Shown: in pieces, positions 19,804 through 32,113 of the stretch | Position numbering within the stretch: the stretch's first letter is position 1 | Layout: each line of letters opens with the position of its first letter | Assembly (NCBI RefSeq): GCF_000015865.1 | Contig: NC_009012.1 | Coordinates: forward strand, 3,403,081 to 3,467,080 | DNA length: 64,000 bases | Direction of reading: 5' to 3' | Origin: Acetivibrio thermocellus ATCC 27405 | GTDB taxonomy: Bacteria; Bacillota; Clostridia; Acetivibrionales; Acetivibrionaceae | Translations under genes and position numbers: made by a program | Notes under the pieces: model-generated | What the model saw: the letters and a program-made list of their open reading frames with translations, nothing else | Database searches by the model: none | What the model was told of the DNA's origin: nothing

Positions 19804-20757
19804 ATGACCAATATAGGATTGATACTGTTCTATGACGGGAAGGAAGGCAAAAAAGGGGATCTGATTAAAAGAATATTGAATGTGTTAAGAAGTTTTTTTA
19901 GTACAAAGCTTTCCGATGATGCGGTAAAGAAAGCGGAGCTTTATGACGGATTTAATGTTTTTACAGTGAGATTACCGTATAAGGCGTCGGAACTTGAAAG
20001 ACCGGGACGTTTTAAAATAAGAAGGCTGAAGAAAATTATAAAAAGACTGTGCCTGGATTATTCTATTGAAAAATGCTATTTTCCTCACTGTGCCCCTGAC
20101 AAGTTGGATATTGACTTTTGTGTTAAAGATCCTTTTTTTGGACGTTTTCTCTATAAAGCACTACTGGTAAATATTTTAAAGTTGATTTCAGAAAAAAAGG
20201 GTAAAGATATAAGGGAACTTGATGTAGCAATCATTCATGGAAACGACTATACTTTTTTGCATTCATACATCAAGATTTTATCAAGTATTTTAAAATTTTT
20301 GACGATAATAACTCACGAGAAAGAGTCAATTGAAAATATGACCGATAATATTTTCGAAGAAACAGGCCTGGCGGTGCGGGTAACGGACAATCTGGCGGGC
20401 GGCATGAAAGATGCCGAAGCGGTCATAAATCTTGCGGATTTAGGTGATTTTGATATTCCTGGTAAAATGAAATTCAATGAGCCTGTTGTAAATTATGGAA
20501 GTATTAATACGGACAAAATAAAATTTACCGATATTATAAACAGTGTTGATGTAATTTTGCCGGGAAAATTTGAAGAAAAGTTGGGAAAAGACGTTTATAA
20601 ATTTTATAAGAGAATTGAACTTGCCGAGATTATTTTATTAAACAGGCTTGAAATTGGAACATGCACCATAAACAATAATCTTGATTATGCTGTATTAGAA
20701 AAGCTTGCAAGGCAGTTTGAGAGGGACGGATTTGGCTTTATTCCGGTTATTTCCTGA
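19804..20757 (+). CDS. Conserved-looking protein of unknown function
   Basis: I do not recognise this 317-aa protein. It has no signal peptide and no clear membrane segment. An N-terminal ~120-residue basic part contains a Cys/His stretch (CYFPHCAP). A middle region alternates strand and helix in a Rossmann-like way (LDVAIIHGND, LKFLTIITHE, AVRVTDNL, AEAVINLADLG). The C-terminal part is helical with AEIILLNRLEIG. It could be a nucleotide-binding fold without the usual Gly-rich loop. It lies between the GH18 gene and greA. The ATG lacks a strong ribosome site (AAGTGGTG). Confidence 0.5.
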   Translation: MTNIGLILFYDGKEGKKGDLIKRILNVLRSFFSTKLSDDAVKKAELYDGFNVFTVRLPYKASELERPGRFKIRRLKKIIKRLCLDYSIEKCYFPHCAPDKLDIDFCVKDPFFGRFLYKALLVNILKLISEKKGKDIRELDVAIIHGNDYTFLHSYIKILSSILKFLTIITHEKESIENMTDNIFEETGLAVRVTDNLAGGMKDAEAVINLADLGDFDIPGKMKFNEPVVNYGSINTDKIKFTDIINSVDVILPGKFEEKLGKDVYKFYKRIELAEIILLNRLEIGTCTINNNLDYAVLEKLARQFERDGFGFIPVIS

Positions 20758-20792
20758 TTTGTGTTATGAAAAACTTTTTTGCCTGCAGGTTA

Positions 20793-20821
20793 TTGACAAT
20801 ATTATATTAGTGGTCTATAAT
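20793..20821 (+). promoter_or_regulatory. greA promoter
   Basis: TTGACA, 17-nt spacer, TATAAT, a perfect vegetative promoter. It would start RNA near 20828, leaving a leader of roughly 258 nt before the greA ATG. Confidence 0.8.
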
Positions 20822-20827
20822 GAATAA

Positions 20828-21085
20828 AAATTGATATAGAATATTTCGTGTTTGTAAATTTATTGCCGGTACGGATTTGTAATATCAGACGACTCTGATT
20901 GCTAGGTTCCATTTCATTTGTACCAGTGGGTGAAGAAATTTTTATGTTCGTGGTTCCATGGCATAGCCTAAGGCGTGGTTATACCATTTCGGTGCCGTTT
21001 ATTTCAAAGACTTCAACTTTAGAATAAATAAGAAGGAAATGCATATATTATCAACACGAAATTCTAAGTAAAGGAGAGACCTCGA
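20828..21085 (+). promoter_or_regulatory. Long untranslated leader of greA (unassigned)
   Basis: The region between a consensus promoter and greA is non-coding by length. It holds several short self-complementary stretches and one 27-codon ATG ORF (20944-21027) without a good ribosome site. No terminator is seen before greA, so a regulatory leader or a separate small RNA are both open. I match it to no known riboswitch class. Confidence 0.45.
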
Positions 21086-21565
21086 ATGGCAACAAATAAA
21101 GAAGTTGTTCTGACATATGAAGGATTGCAAAAGTTGGAACAAGAACTTGAGAATTTAAAGACTGTGAAGAGAAGAGAGGTAGCTGAGAGAATCAAGCAAG
21201 CTCTTTCATTTGGTGATATATCTGAAAATTCCGAATATGATGAAGCTAAGAATGAACAAGCTTATATCGAAGGAAGAATATTTCAACTTGAAAATATGTT
21301 AAAAAATGCCAAAGTAATAGATGAAGAAGATATACAGACGGATGTAGTAAGCATAGGTTCAAAAGTTAAAGTTCTTGACATGGAGTTTGACGAAGAGGTG
21401 GAATATTATATAGTTGGTTCTACCGAAGCAGACCCGTCGCAGTACAAAATTTCCAATGAGTCTCCTGTGGGAAAGGCTCTTATCGGTGGTAAGATAGGAG
21501 ATATTGTTGAAGTTACGGTACCTGACGGCGTTATTAAGTTTAAGATTTTAGAAATCCGTAAGTAA
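21086..21565 (+). CDS. greA: Transcription elongation factor GreA
   Basis: GreA rescues backtracked RNA polymerase by stimulating transcript cleavage. Of 159 aa, the N-terminal coiled coil (about 1-78) carries the acidic tip [17 protein letters not shown]. The C-terminal FKBP-like domain shows [14 protein letters not shown]. The length is typical. AAAGGAGAG precedes the ATG, and a strong terminator follows. Confidence 0.97.
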   Translation: MATNKEVVLTYEGLQKLEQELENLKTVKRREVAERIKQALSFGDISENSEYDEAKNEQAYIEGRIFQLENMLKNAKVIDEEDIQTDVVSIGSKVKVLDMEFDEEVEYYIVGSTEADPSQYKISNESPVGKALIGGKIGDIVEVTVPDGVIKFKILEIRK

Positions 21566-21634
21566 TTTAATGTGTCTTGTAATATTAATTAATTTAAGTT
21601 AATATATAATTTATAAAAATATTATAAATATGTT

Positions 21635-21675
21635 AAAATAACAGTTTACATTAAATGTAAGCTGTTATTTTATTT
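21635..21675 (+). terminator. greA terminator
   Basis: A long AT-rich stem of 18 nt per arm (AAAATAACAGTTTACATT against its near-perfect complement, one G-U pair) is followed by T-rich sequence. Confidence 0.8.
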
Positions 21676-21797
21676 AATATTTTATTTTTATTTTCATTTA
21701 ATATTTATTTTGTTTAATTTTAAATATTGGACTTGTAAATTTAGCTTTCACTTATATTTTATATTTGGTGCTTTTGTTGGGAAAAAATCCTATAAAG

Positions 21798-21827
21798 TTG
21801 CTATATATATGATACAAAGTGTATAAT
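21798..21827 (+). promoter_or_regulatory. Promoter of the sigma-factor module
   Basis: TTGCTA, 18-nt spacer, TATAAT, about 80 nt before the STAS gene. It is of the vegetative class; I saw no clear GTTT-N14-GGG motif for the operon itself. Confidence 0.6.
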
Positions 21828-21913
21828 ATTATATAAATTTAAATAAGCTGAGGCTTGAAAAACCGGCCGGTGTCATTGTTGTTAAAAGGTCAGTAAGGAA
21901 GGAGGAATTTTTT

Positions 21914-22228
21914 ATGTCAGAGGGTTTAAGGTTTGTAGAAGAAAAAGTAGATGATTCCGTTAAATTGAGTTTGTTCGGAGAGGTGGACATTTACACTTCC
22001 CAGGAGCTTAAAGAGAAACTTTACAGTATAGTTGACAATAATCAGACTGATTTGATAATAGATTGCAAGGAGCTGAATTATATTGACAGTACAGGGCTTG
22101 GCATTTTTGTCGGTGCTCTCAAAAAAACCAAGCAATATGGGAAAAAAATTATTATAACCAGCCTCAAGGACAATATTAAAAAGCTGTTTATTATAACCGG
22201 CCTGGATAAGGTTTTTGTTATTGAATAG
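21914..22228 (+). CDS. Anti-sigma factor antagonist (STAS domain, RsbV/SpoIIAA-like)
   Basis: A single-domain STAS protein of 104 aa. In partner-switching systems, the dephosphorylated antagonist binds the anti-sigma factor and frees sigma. The phospho-acceptor motif YIDSTGLGIFVGALK is intact, with Ser near residue 59. Ribosome site GGAGGAAT. It is the first gene of an antagonist/anti-sigma/sigma operon with spacers of 12 and 2 nt. RsbV and SpoIIAA cannot be distinguished by sequence alone; placement by greA and rrn favours a general-stress rather than forespore role. Confidence 0.88.
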   Translation: MSEGLRFVEEKVDDSVKLSLFGEVDIYTSQELKEKLYSIVDNNQTDLIIDCKELNYIDSTGLGIFVGALKKTKQYGKKIIITSLKDNIKKLFIITGLDKVFVIE

Positions 22229-22240
22229 TGAGGTGGAAAA

Positions 22241-22633
22241 ATGAATTCTGTTTGTGACAAGATTGAGCTCACTCTGCCGTTTAAAGCTGAATATGTCAGT
22301 GTTGCAAGACTGGTTGCTTCAGGTGTGTGTAATCGAATAGGATTTGACATTGAAACCATTGAGGACATAAAAGTTGCTATATCTGAAGTTTGCAGTAAAA
22401 TAGTAAGTATGGGCAGTAAAATTACGGACAACTACACTATTATATATGGTGTTTCGGAAAATACTTTAAATGTGGAGTTTGTTTGTGACGATCCTTCTAT
22501 AAAATGTATATTTGACGAGGAGAAAGACGGTCTGGCAATAAGCATAATAACTGCATTGATGGACAATGTGGTATTGTGTGACAAATCAAACAGGATAATA
22601 TCCATGTCAAAAGTGCTTGAGGGGAATAGATAG
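22241..22633 (+). CDS. Anti-sigma factor, RsbW-like, with degenerate kinase motifs
   Basis: A 130-aa GHKL-type protein in the position of RsbW/SpoIIAB. The helix around the N-box reads DIKVAISEVCSKIV. The general-base Glu (E49) is kept, but the Mg-binding Asn is Lys53 (compare SEAVTNAI in SpoIIAB). The usual DxGxG ATP-lid motif is also missing (VCDDPSIKCIF). It should still fold and bind sigma, but ATP-dependent phosphorylation of the antagonist looks doubtful. Ribosome site GAGGTG. It is cotranscribed with its likely partners. Confidence 0.78.
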   Translation: MNSVCDKIELTLPFKAEYVSVARLVASGVCNRIGFDIETIEDIKVAISEVCSKIVSMGSKITDNYTIIYGVSENTLNVEFVCDDPSIKCIFDEEKDGLAISIITALMDNVVLCDKSNRIISMSKVLEGNR

Positions 22634-22635
22634 TC

Positions 22636-23394
22636 ATGATGGACGATGCAGTAAACAATAACAATGTTGTAAATGACAGCGATGAGTTGTTTAGAGAATA
22701 TAAAGAGACAAAAAGTGTTGAGGTAAGAAACAAAATTGTAAGCAAATATCTTTATCTTTCGGACATACTTGCCAAAAAATTTTTAAACAGAGGCATTGAT
22801 TATGAAGACATTTATCAGGTGGCTTCCATTGCCTTGATTAAAGCGGTGGAGAGATTTGATCCCGACAAGGGTGTTAAATTTATAAGTTTTGCAACACCCA
22901 CTATTATCGGCGAAATAAAAAGATATTTCAGGGACAAGGGTTCCGTTATCAGAATTCCCAGAAGAATATATGAGGTTTATCAGAAGATTAACCATGCCAG
23001 GGAGTCATTGACTCAGGAATTAAAAAGGCCTCCGAGGATAGATGAGCTTGCCCGGCATTTAAATATCAGTGAAGAAAGCGTTGTTGAAATTATTGAATCC
23101 TACAACGCTTATAATATCCAGTCCTTCAGTCAGAATGTGTATGCCAACGATGAGTTGGAGCTCCATGAAGTTATCGGTGATCAGGATTCCACTTTCGAAA
23201 GAATTGAGAACAGGGATTTTCTTGAAAAGAGTCTTGATAAATTCAGCGATGTTGAGAAAGAATTTATCAGCATGAGGTATTTTGACAACAAGACTCAGAA
23301 AGACATTGCCCAAAAGATGGGCGTATCGCAGATGTATATTTCCAGGCTTGAAAGAAAGGTACTGGAAAAATTCAGGAGAATGCTGGCAAAATAG
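22636..23394 (+). CDS. RNA polymerase sigma factor, SigB/SigF/SigG family
   Basis: A 252-aa group 3 sigma factor. Region 2 has DYEDIYQVASIALIKAVERF and FISFATPTIIGEIKRYFRDK (core binding and -10 recognition). Region 3 follows (RPPRIDELARHL). Region 4 has TQKDIAQKMGVSQMYISRLE as the -35-reading helix-turn-helix. The family recognises GTTT-N14-GGG promoters, and one lies 98 nt after this gene. The start is ATG, 2 nt beyond the anti-sigma stop, so translation is coupled. Assignment to sigma-B rather than F or G is by context only. Confidence 0.9.
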   Translation: MMDDAVNNNNVVNDSDELFREYKETKSVEVRNKIVSKYLYLSDILAKKFLNRGIDYEDIYQVASIALIKAVERFDPDKGVKFISFATPTIIGEIKRYFRDKGSVIRIPRRIYEVYQKINHARESLTQELKRPPRIDELARHLNISEESVVEIIESYNAYNIQSFSQNVYANDELELHEVIGDQDSTFERIENRDFLEKSLDKFSDVEKEFISMRYFDNKTQKDIAQKMGVSQMYISRLERKVLEKFRRMLAK

Positions 23395-23491
23395 ATCCGT
23401 CAAAGCTGATTTATAAACAAAGCAACTTTTTGCATGAAGTTTGTTTGATGCGTAACATGAGGGTTTCAGCATAGGGGAAGTTTAAGGCAAT

Positions 23492-23517
23492 GTTTACGAC
23501 AATAGTATGATGGGTAA
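23492..23517 (+). promoter_or_regulatory. Candidate sigma-B-type promoter
   Basis: GTTTAC, 14-nt spacer, GGGTAA matches the sigma-B/F class consensus GTTTAA-N13-15-GGGTAT at most key positions. RNA would begin about 37 nt upstream of the following ATPase gene. The module's own sigma factor is encoded immediately upstream. Confidence 0.6.
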
Positions 23518-23560
23518 TATTATAATTGGAGTAGATATTATTTTAGGGGAGATAAGTTAA

Positions 23561-23995
23561 GTGAAAGTATTGAAAACTTATAACTCGAAAGTGTCAAGTC
23601 AAAAGGAAAATATTTGTTTTTTGGTCAAAGATATAATGAAATTCTTATCCGACTCAAGTGATGTAAGTGAAGATGTCCTGTTTGAAATCAAAGTTATATT
23701 GAATGAACTTCTGCAAAATGCAATAAAACACGGTAATAAAGAAGATGCGTCAAAGTCGGTTGAAGTCAGTGTGGGTATAACGGCTGATAATCATGTCTAT
23801 CTTATAGTGGAGGACGAAGGTGAGGGCTACGACTTGGATTGCGTATGCGCAAAGGAAGAAGTCCCCGAGGAGGTTACGGATGTATGCGATCTTAAAGAAA
23901 ACGGGCGGGGAATCCTGATTGTGAAAAATTTGTGCGACAGGATAAGACTTAATAAGAAAGGAAACAAGGTAATAGTATTTAAAAGCCTTAAATAA
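23561..23995 (+). CDS. RsbW-like anti-sigma ATPase/kinase with intact ATP site
   Basis: A 144-aa GHKL ATPase. N-box FEIKVILNELLQNAIKHGN has Glu49 and Asn53. The G1 box is EDEGEGYD (D85-G89) and the lid is NGRGILIVKNLCD, so all ATP-binding motifs missing from the upstream anti-sigma are here. It is a plausible serine kinase for the STAS antagonist or a second sigma-binding protein. It stands alone behind a sigma-B-like promoter, 166 nt after sigma. GTG start, AGGGGAG site. Confidence 0.82.
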   Translation: MKVLKTYNSKVSSQKENICFLVKDIMKFLSDSSDVSEDVLFEIKVILNELLQNAIKHGNKEDASKSVEVSVGITADNHVYLIVEDEGEGYDLDCVCAKEEVPEEVTDVCDLKENGRGILIVKNLCDRIRLNKKGNKVIVFKSLK

Positions 23996-24322
23996 TATTA
24001 TGTAAATTGTAAGGATATTTGATTTTGATATAAAAGGTTGGCTTTGGAGTTGTATAAAATATTCGGTTTCGACAACAATAATAATGTATAATTGTACAAT
24101 GTGGTTGTAAAATCAGAAAGATACATCGAGAAAACAGCCGATATTGTTTAAAATTTTATAGAATAATCAAGAATTTAACTAATAAATTGATATAATTATG
24201 TTAAATAACTGTCCCGGGAGTTGAAACAATTTGCTTAAGGTGTTATATTATTAGAGCCGTCGCCGATGAGCGACGCCAAATTAAAGGGATTTAAAATTTA
24301 GATAAAAAATTTTAAAAAAGTG
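23996..24322 (+). other. AT-rich region upstream of the rRNA operon
   Basis: No credible gene. Several TATAAT-like hexamers and a small hairpin (GTCGC/GCGAC) occur; additional upstream rrn promoters are possible but none has a good -35. The main promoter lies just downstream. Confidence 0.5.
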
Positions 24323-24351
24323 TTGACAAATTGATAATATCGTGATAACAT
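24323..24351 (+). promoter_or_regulatory. rRNA operon promoter
   Basis: TTGACA, 17-nt spacer, TAACAT, followed by a GC-rich transcribed spacer containing the GCGC-flanked hairpin typical of rrn leaders. It is about 155 nt before mature 16S. Confidence 0.75.
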
Positions 24352-24505
24352 ATAAAAGTCGCGCTGAGGGAACGAAGCGCGAAAGTTATGAAAGAAGCGA
24401 TATGGACTTTGAAAAGTGAACAGTGTAAGAAGCGATTGAACTCGTCAAAGAATTTGAGATAAGAGATTAGAGCCGGAAGAGGCTATCTAATAAAAGTTTG
24501 AACTT

Positions 24506-26039
<1,534 letters not shown>

Positions 26040-26141
26040 AGTATAATGATACTACGGTGGGTATCATATATTCCAGGTCGGTCGGGTTCAATCTCTTACA
26101 CTGTTTAGTTTTCAAAGCCTATGTCGGCTTTGAGAAATCGT

Positions 26142-26218
<77 letters not shown>

Positions 26219-26419
26219 TTTTGCAAATCAGAAAGCAAGGTTTCTTGCTTTCTGAAGATTGCACCTTGAAAAATATATAATGCTGTAAAGCAAGATGAGA
26301 AAAGGGTAACAGGCATGACCGGAAGCTTAAAGAGGCGACCGGGATGCAAGTGACTCTTAGGATCTCATTAAGATGGTGAAAAGACATCACTTTAAGGAGG
26401 ACCAAAGGAAAGGACCTGA

Positions 26420-29327
<2,908 letters not shown>

Positions 29328-29416
29328 GGAAGAGGTCTTTTGGAAGTCTTAATGGGATAGAAGGAAAGTCTTGCTTTAAGCATTATATATCTTTGAAGGT
29401 GTGAAGATAACAATAT

Positions 29417-29533
29417 TCTGGTGGCAATAACGAGAAGGAAACACCCGTTCCCATTCCGAACACGGTAGTTAAGCTTCTCAGTGCCGATGATACTAGGATG
29501 GAGACGTCCTGGGAAAGTAGGTCGCTGCCAGAT
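29417..29533 (+). rRNA. rrf: 5S ribosomal RNA
   Basis: A 5S-type RNA of about 117 nt: TCTGGTGGCAATAACG at the 5' side pairs with GTCGCTGCCAGA at the 3' end. The internal CCCATTCCGAACACGG and GGGAAAGTAGGTCGCTG are conserved. Third gene of the rrn operon. Confidence 0.95.
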
Positions 29534-29540
29534 TTAATAT

Positions 29541-29575
29541 CAAAGCCTTACGGTTGTTCCGTAGGGCTTTGTTTT
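29541..29575 (+). terminator. rRNA operon terminator
   Basis: A 13-bp stem CAAAGCCTTACGG/CCGTAGGGCTTTG with a 5-nt loop and trailing T residues, 8 nt after 5S. Confidence 0.9.
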
Positions 29576-29714
29576 ATGTGCAAGTAGATTTGCCGTTATC
29601 AAAATTGACAAAAAAGGAAAACCTATAATTGTAATGAACAATACAATTTTATGTTGCGTTTAATTTTACAAAAAAAACTGCAATTTGGAGAAGAAAATAA
29701 AATTAAAAAAATAC

Positions 29715-29743
29715 TTGAAAAATTGATTATCATGTAGTAGAAT
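29715..29743 (+). promoter_or_regulatory. S10 operon promoter
   Basis: TTGAAA, 17-nt spacer, TAGAAT. RNA start near 29750 would give a 265-nt leader before rpsJ. Confidence 0.7.
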
Positions 29744-29749
29744 ATTGGA

Positions 29750-29945
29750 TGTTGTGACATGGCATACGATGATACAGGAGATTGCTACTATTTGGGTAGG
29801 GAACTTCTGTGGAGAATGTCCGATTCGAGAAACCGGGCGACAAGTCACTGTACATTTTGCTATGCATATTACTATGCATATGATTTGGATATGTTCAGCC
29901 CAGGTAAATATATATAAATATATTCCTGGGCTTTAATATAGTCAA
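29750..29945 (+). promoter_or_regulatory. Structured leader RNA upstream of rpsJ (uncharacterised)
   Basis: Between promoter and rpsJ lies a GC-richer, highly structured stretch. GTGAC near the start can close with GTCAC about 100 nt on. Inside are CTAC/GTAG and other small stems. Then comes an 8-bp palindromic hairpin TATGCATA-TTAC-TATGCATA, and finally an AGCCCAGG/CCTGGGCT hairpin followed by TTTAAT. This resembles an attenuation leader controlling the ribosomal protein operon. I match it to no known leader family. Confidence 0.5.
29897..29936 (+). terminator. Terminator-like hairpin in the S10 leader
   Basis: AGCCCAGG/CCTGGGCT arms enclose an AT-rich extension of the stem, followed by a weak T-rich tail. 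Its position before rpsJ suggests conditional termination (attenuation). Confidence 0.5.
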
Positions 29946-30014
29946 AGAGGAAACACCCGGCATAGTGTACAGAAGTCTGCTTGTTGTACGTAATAATGAG
30001 AAGGAGGATTATGT

Positions 30015-30326
30015 ATGGCAAACAAACAGAAAATCAGGATTAGATTGAAAGCGTTTGATCATCAAGTTCTTGACCAATCGGCAGAGAAGATAGTTGAGAC
30101 AGCTAAGAGGACAGGGGCTAAAGTGTCGGGACCGGTGCCGTTGCCTACAGAAAGAGAAGTTATAACAATACTCAGGGCACCACACAAGTACAAAGATTCG
30201 CGTGAACAGTTTGAGATGAGGACCCACAAGAGACTTATTGACATTCTGCTTCCTACACCAAAGACGGTAGACGCACTGATGAGATTGGATTTGCCAGCAG
30301 GTGTGGATATTGAAATAAAGCTGTGA
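30015..30326 (+). CDS. rpsJ: Ribosomal protein S10
   Basis: A 30S head protein, and in other bacteria also NusE in antitermination complexes. Its 103 aa begin with [19 protein letters not shown] and include [10 protein letters not shown] and the loop [10 protein letters not shown], all standard. GAAGGAGG upstream of the ATG. First gene of the S10-spc-alpha cluster. Confidence 0.98.
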   Translation: MANKQKIRIRLKAFDHQVLDQSAEKIVETAKRTGAKVSGPVPLPTEREVITILRAPHKYKDSREQFEMRTHKRLIDILLPTPKTVDALMRLDLPAGVDIEIKL

Positions 30327-30355
30327 TGGCTTGGTAACTGTAGAAAAAAGGTCAT

Positions 30356-30404
30356 GTTCACATGCATGAAAAAGCTCTTGTGAGAGCTGTTTCATGAAGT
30401 GAAC
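30356..30404 (+). promoter_or_regulatory. Long intercistronic hairpin between rpsJ and rplC
   Basis: Three stacked perfect helices: GTTCAC/GTGAAC (6 bp), CATGAAA/TTTCATG (7 bp), AGCTCT/AGAGCT (6 bp) with a TGTG tetraloop, separated by small bulges. No T run follows, so it is not a normal terminator. It ends 24 nt before the rplC start and could be a ribosomal-protein binding or RNase site. Confidence 0.65.
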
Positions 30405-30428
30405 CAATAACCAGAGGAGGGATAGTGT

Positions 30429-31067
30429 ATGGAAAAATTTATGCTTGGTAGAAAAATAGGAATGACACAGGTTTTTGATGAAGATGGATTGCTGATTCCC
30501 GTTACTGTTATAGAAGCCGGTCCGATAACGGTTGTTCAAAAGAAGAAGCCGGAAACGGACGGATATAATTCAGTAAGGGTTGCGTTCGGTGATGTTCAGG
30601 AGAAAAGACTGAACAAGCCGGAAAAAGGTTTGTTTGCAAAATTGGGGATAGCACCTAAGAAGTATATCAGGGAATTTAGAGTTGATGATCCTGATAAATA
30701 TGAATTAAAGCAGGAAATTAAAGTTGAGGAAATGTTCCAGCCCGGTGACAGGGTGGATGTGACAGGAATTTCAAAAGGTAAAGGATTTGCCGGTGTAATT
30801 AAAAGGTTTGGAAACAGAAGAGGTAAGGAAACACATGGCTCGATGTATCATAGAAGAGTAGGATCCATGGGAGCAAACACAAATCCGGCAAGAGTATTTA
30901 AAGGTAAAAAACTTCCGGGTCACATGGGTGTGGAAAGAGTAACTGTTCAAAATCTTGATGTTGTAAAAGTAGATGCCGAAAGAAACCTTATGCTTGTAAA
31001 AGGAGCAGTGCCGGGAGCCAAAGGTGGATTATTGATGATTAAAGACACGGTCAAGGCTCGTAAATAA
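30429..31067 (+). CDS. rplC: Ribosomal protein L3
   Basis: A large-subunit protein reaching toward the peptidyl-transferase centre. 212 aa; [39 protein letters not shown] and HRRVGSMG are typical of L3, and its central Gln/Arg loop is preserved. ATG with GAGGAGGG. Preceded by the long hairpin described above. Confidence 0.98.
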   Translation: MEKFMLGRKIGMTQVFDEDGLLIPVTVIEAGPITVVQKKKPETDGYNSVRVAFGDVQEKRLNKPEKGLFAKLGIAPKKYIREFRVDDPDKYELKQEIKVEEMFQPGDRVDVTGISKGKGFAGVIKRFGNRRGKETHGSMYHRRVGSMGANTNPARVFKGKKLPGHMGVERVTVQNLDVVKVDAERNLMLVKGAVPGAKGGLLMIKDTVKARK

Positions 31068-31090
31068 AGAGAGTGAAAGGAGGATTTAAG

Positions 31091-31717
31091 ATGCCGAAAG
31101 TTGATGTATATGATATAAACGGTAAAGTAGTCGGTGAGATAAATTTAAGGGATGACATTTTTGGAATTGAAGTCAACAAACACGCCATTCACCAGGTTAT
31201 TGTAAACCAGCTGGCAAACAGAAGACAGGGCACTCAGTCAACAAAGACAAAAAGTGAAGTGCGCGGAGGCGGCAGAAAACCCTGGAGACAGAAGGGTACC
31301 GGAAGAGCAAGACACGGTAGCATCCGTTCGGCACAGTGGGTAAAAGGCGGAATAGCACTTGGACCGAAGCCGAGAAGCTACAAATATGCAGTTCCTAAGA
31401 AACTTAGAAGACTTGCGCTAAAGTCGGCATTATCATCAAAGGTCAATGAAAATGAATTGCTTGTACTTGACAGTTTGAATTTCGATGAAATAAAGACAAA
31501 GCAAATGGCAAATGTTTTGAAAAATCTGAAGGTTAATGATACTACTGCTGTATTGGTTTTGGCTGACAAGAACAGAAATGTGGAATTGTCGGCGAGAAAC
31601 ATTCCGGGGTTGAAGACTTTGTTTGTTAATACAATGAATGTGTATGACATAATAAGACATGACAAGTTTATAATCACCAAGGATGCCGTAGCAAAGGTTG
31701 AGGAGGTGTACGCATAA
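31091..31717 (+). CDS. rplD: Ribosomal protein L4
   Basis: L4 lines the exit tunnel and in some bacteria autoregulates the S10 operon. 208 aa; [19 protein letters not shown] is the tunnel loop and [15 protein letters not shown] follows. ATG was chosen because AAAGGAGG is 7 nt away; an in-frame GTG 18 nt earlier overlaps that site. Its stop overlaps the rplW start by one base. Confidence 0.97.
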   Translation: MPKVDVYDINGKVVGEINLRDDIFGIEVNKHAIHQVIVNQLANRRQGTQSTKTKSEVRGGGRKPWRQKGTGRARHGSIRSAQWVKGGIALGPKPRSYKYAVPKKLRRLALKSALSSKVNENELLVLDSLNFDEIKTKQMANVLKNLKVNDTTAVLVLADKNRNVELSARNIPGLKTLFVNTMNVYDIIRHDKFIITKDAVAKVEEVYA

Positions 31718-32070
31718 TGAGACCTGCTGAGGATATAATTAAAAGGCCGTATATTACTGAAAAGAGCAATGCCGAGATTGCAAACGGCAAGTACACCTTT
31801 ATTGTGGACGCAAAGGCTACAAAAACTGAAATAAGACAAGCAGTTGAAAAGCTGTTTCAGGTAAAGGTTCTCAAAGTGAATACGGTAAACTATAAGGGAA
31901 AAAGAAAGAGACTTGGAGTACATGAAGGCTTCAGACCGGATTGGAAAAAGGCAATTGTCAAGATTGATACGGAGCCAAAACCGGTAACATATTTGACTGA
32001 AGGCGGTAAAACAGCCACTACAACCAAGAAGTATAAAACAAGTATTGAAGAATTTGGTGCTGCACAATAA
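31717..32070 (+). CDS. rplW: Ribosomal protein L23
   Basis: A protein at the tunnel exit, docking site for trigger factor and SRP. 117 aa, slightly long; DIIKRPYITEKSNAEI, FIVDAKATKTEIRQAVEKLF and KVNTVNYKGKRKR are conserved. TAATG overlap with rplD couples translation. The last ~20 residues form a Thr/Lys-rich extension. Confidence 0.97.
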   Translation: MRPAEDIIKRPYITEKSNAEIANGKYTFIVDAKATKTEIRQAVEKLFQVKVLKVNTVNYKGKRKRLGVHEGFRPDWKKAIVKIDTEPKPVTYLTEGGKTATTTKKYKTSIEEFGAAQ

Positions 32071-32113
32071 GAAGATCCTACCAGTAGTAAGATAGATTAA
32101 GGAGTGAAAAGAA

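Noticed and set aside
20944-21027. 27-codon ORF in the greA leader
   Set aside because: Not called as a gene: no proper ribosome binding site and no recognisable sequence. Kept only as part of the unexplained leader.
29745-29936. 63-codon open frame in the S10 leader
   Set aside because: It starts before the expected RNA start, lacks a ribosome site and overlaps strong RNA hairpins, so a structured leader explains the region better.
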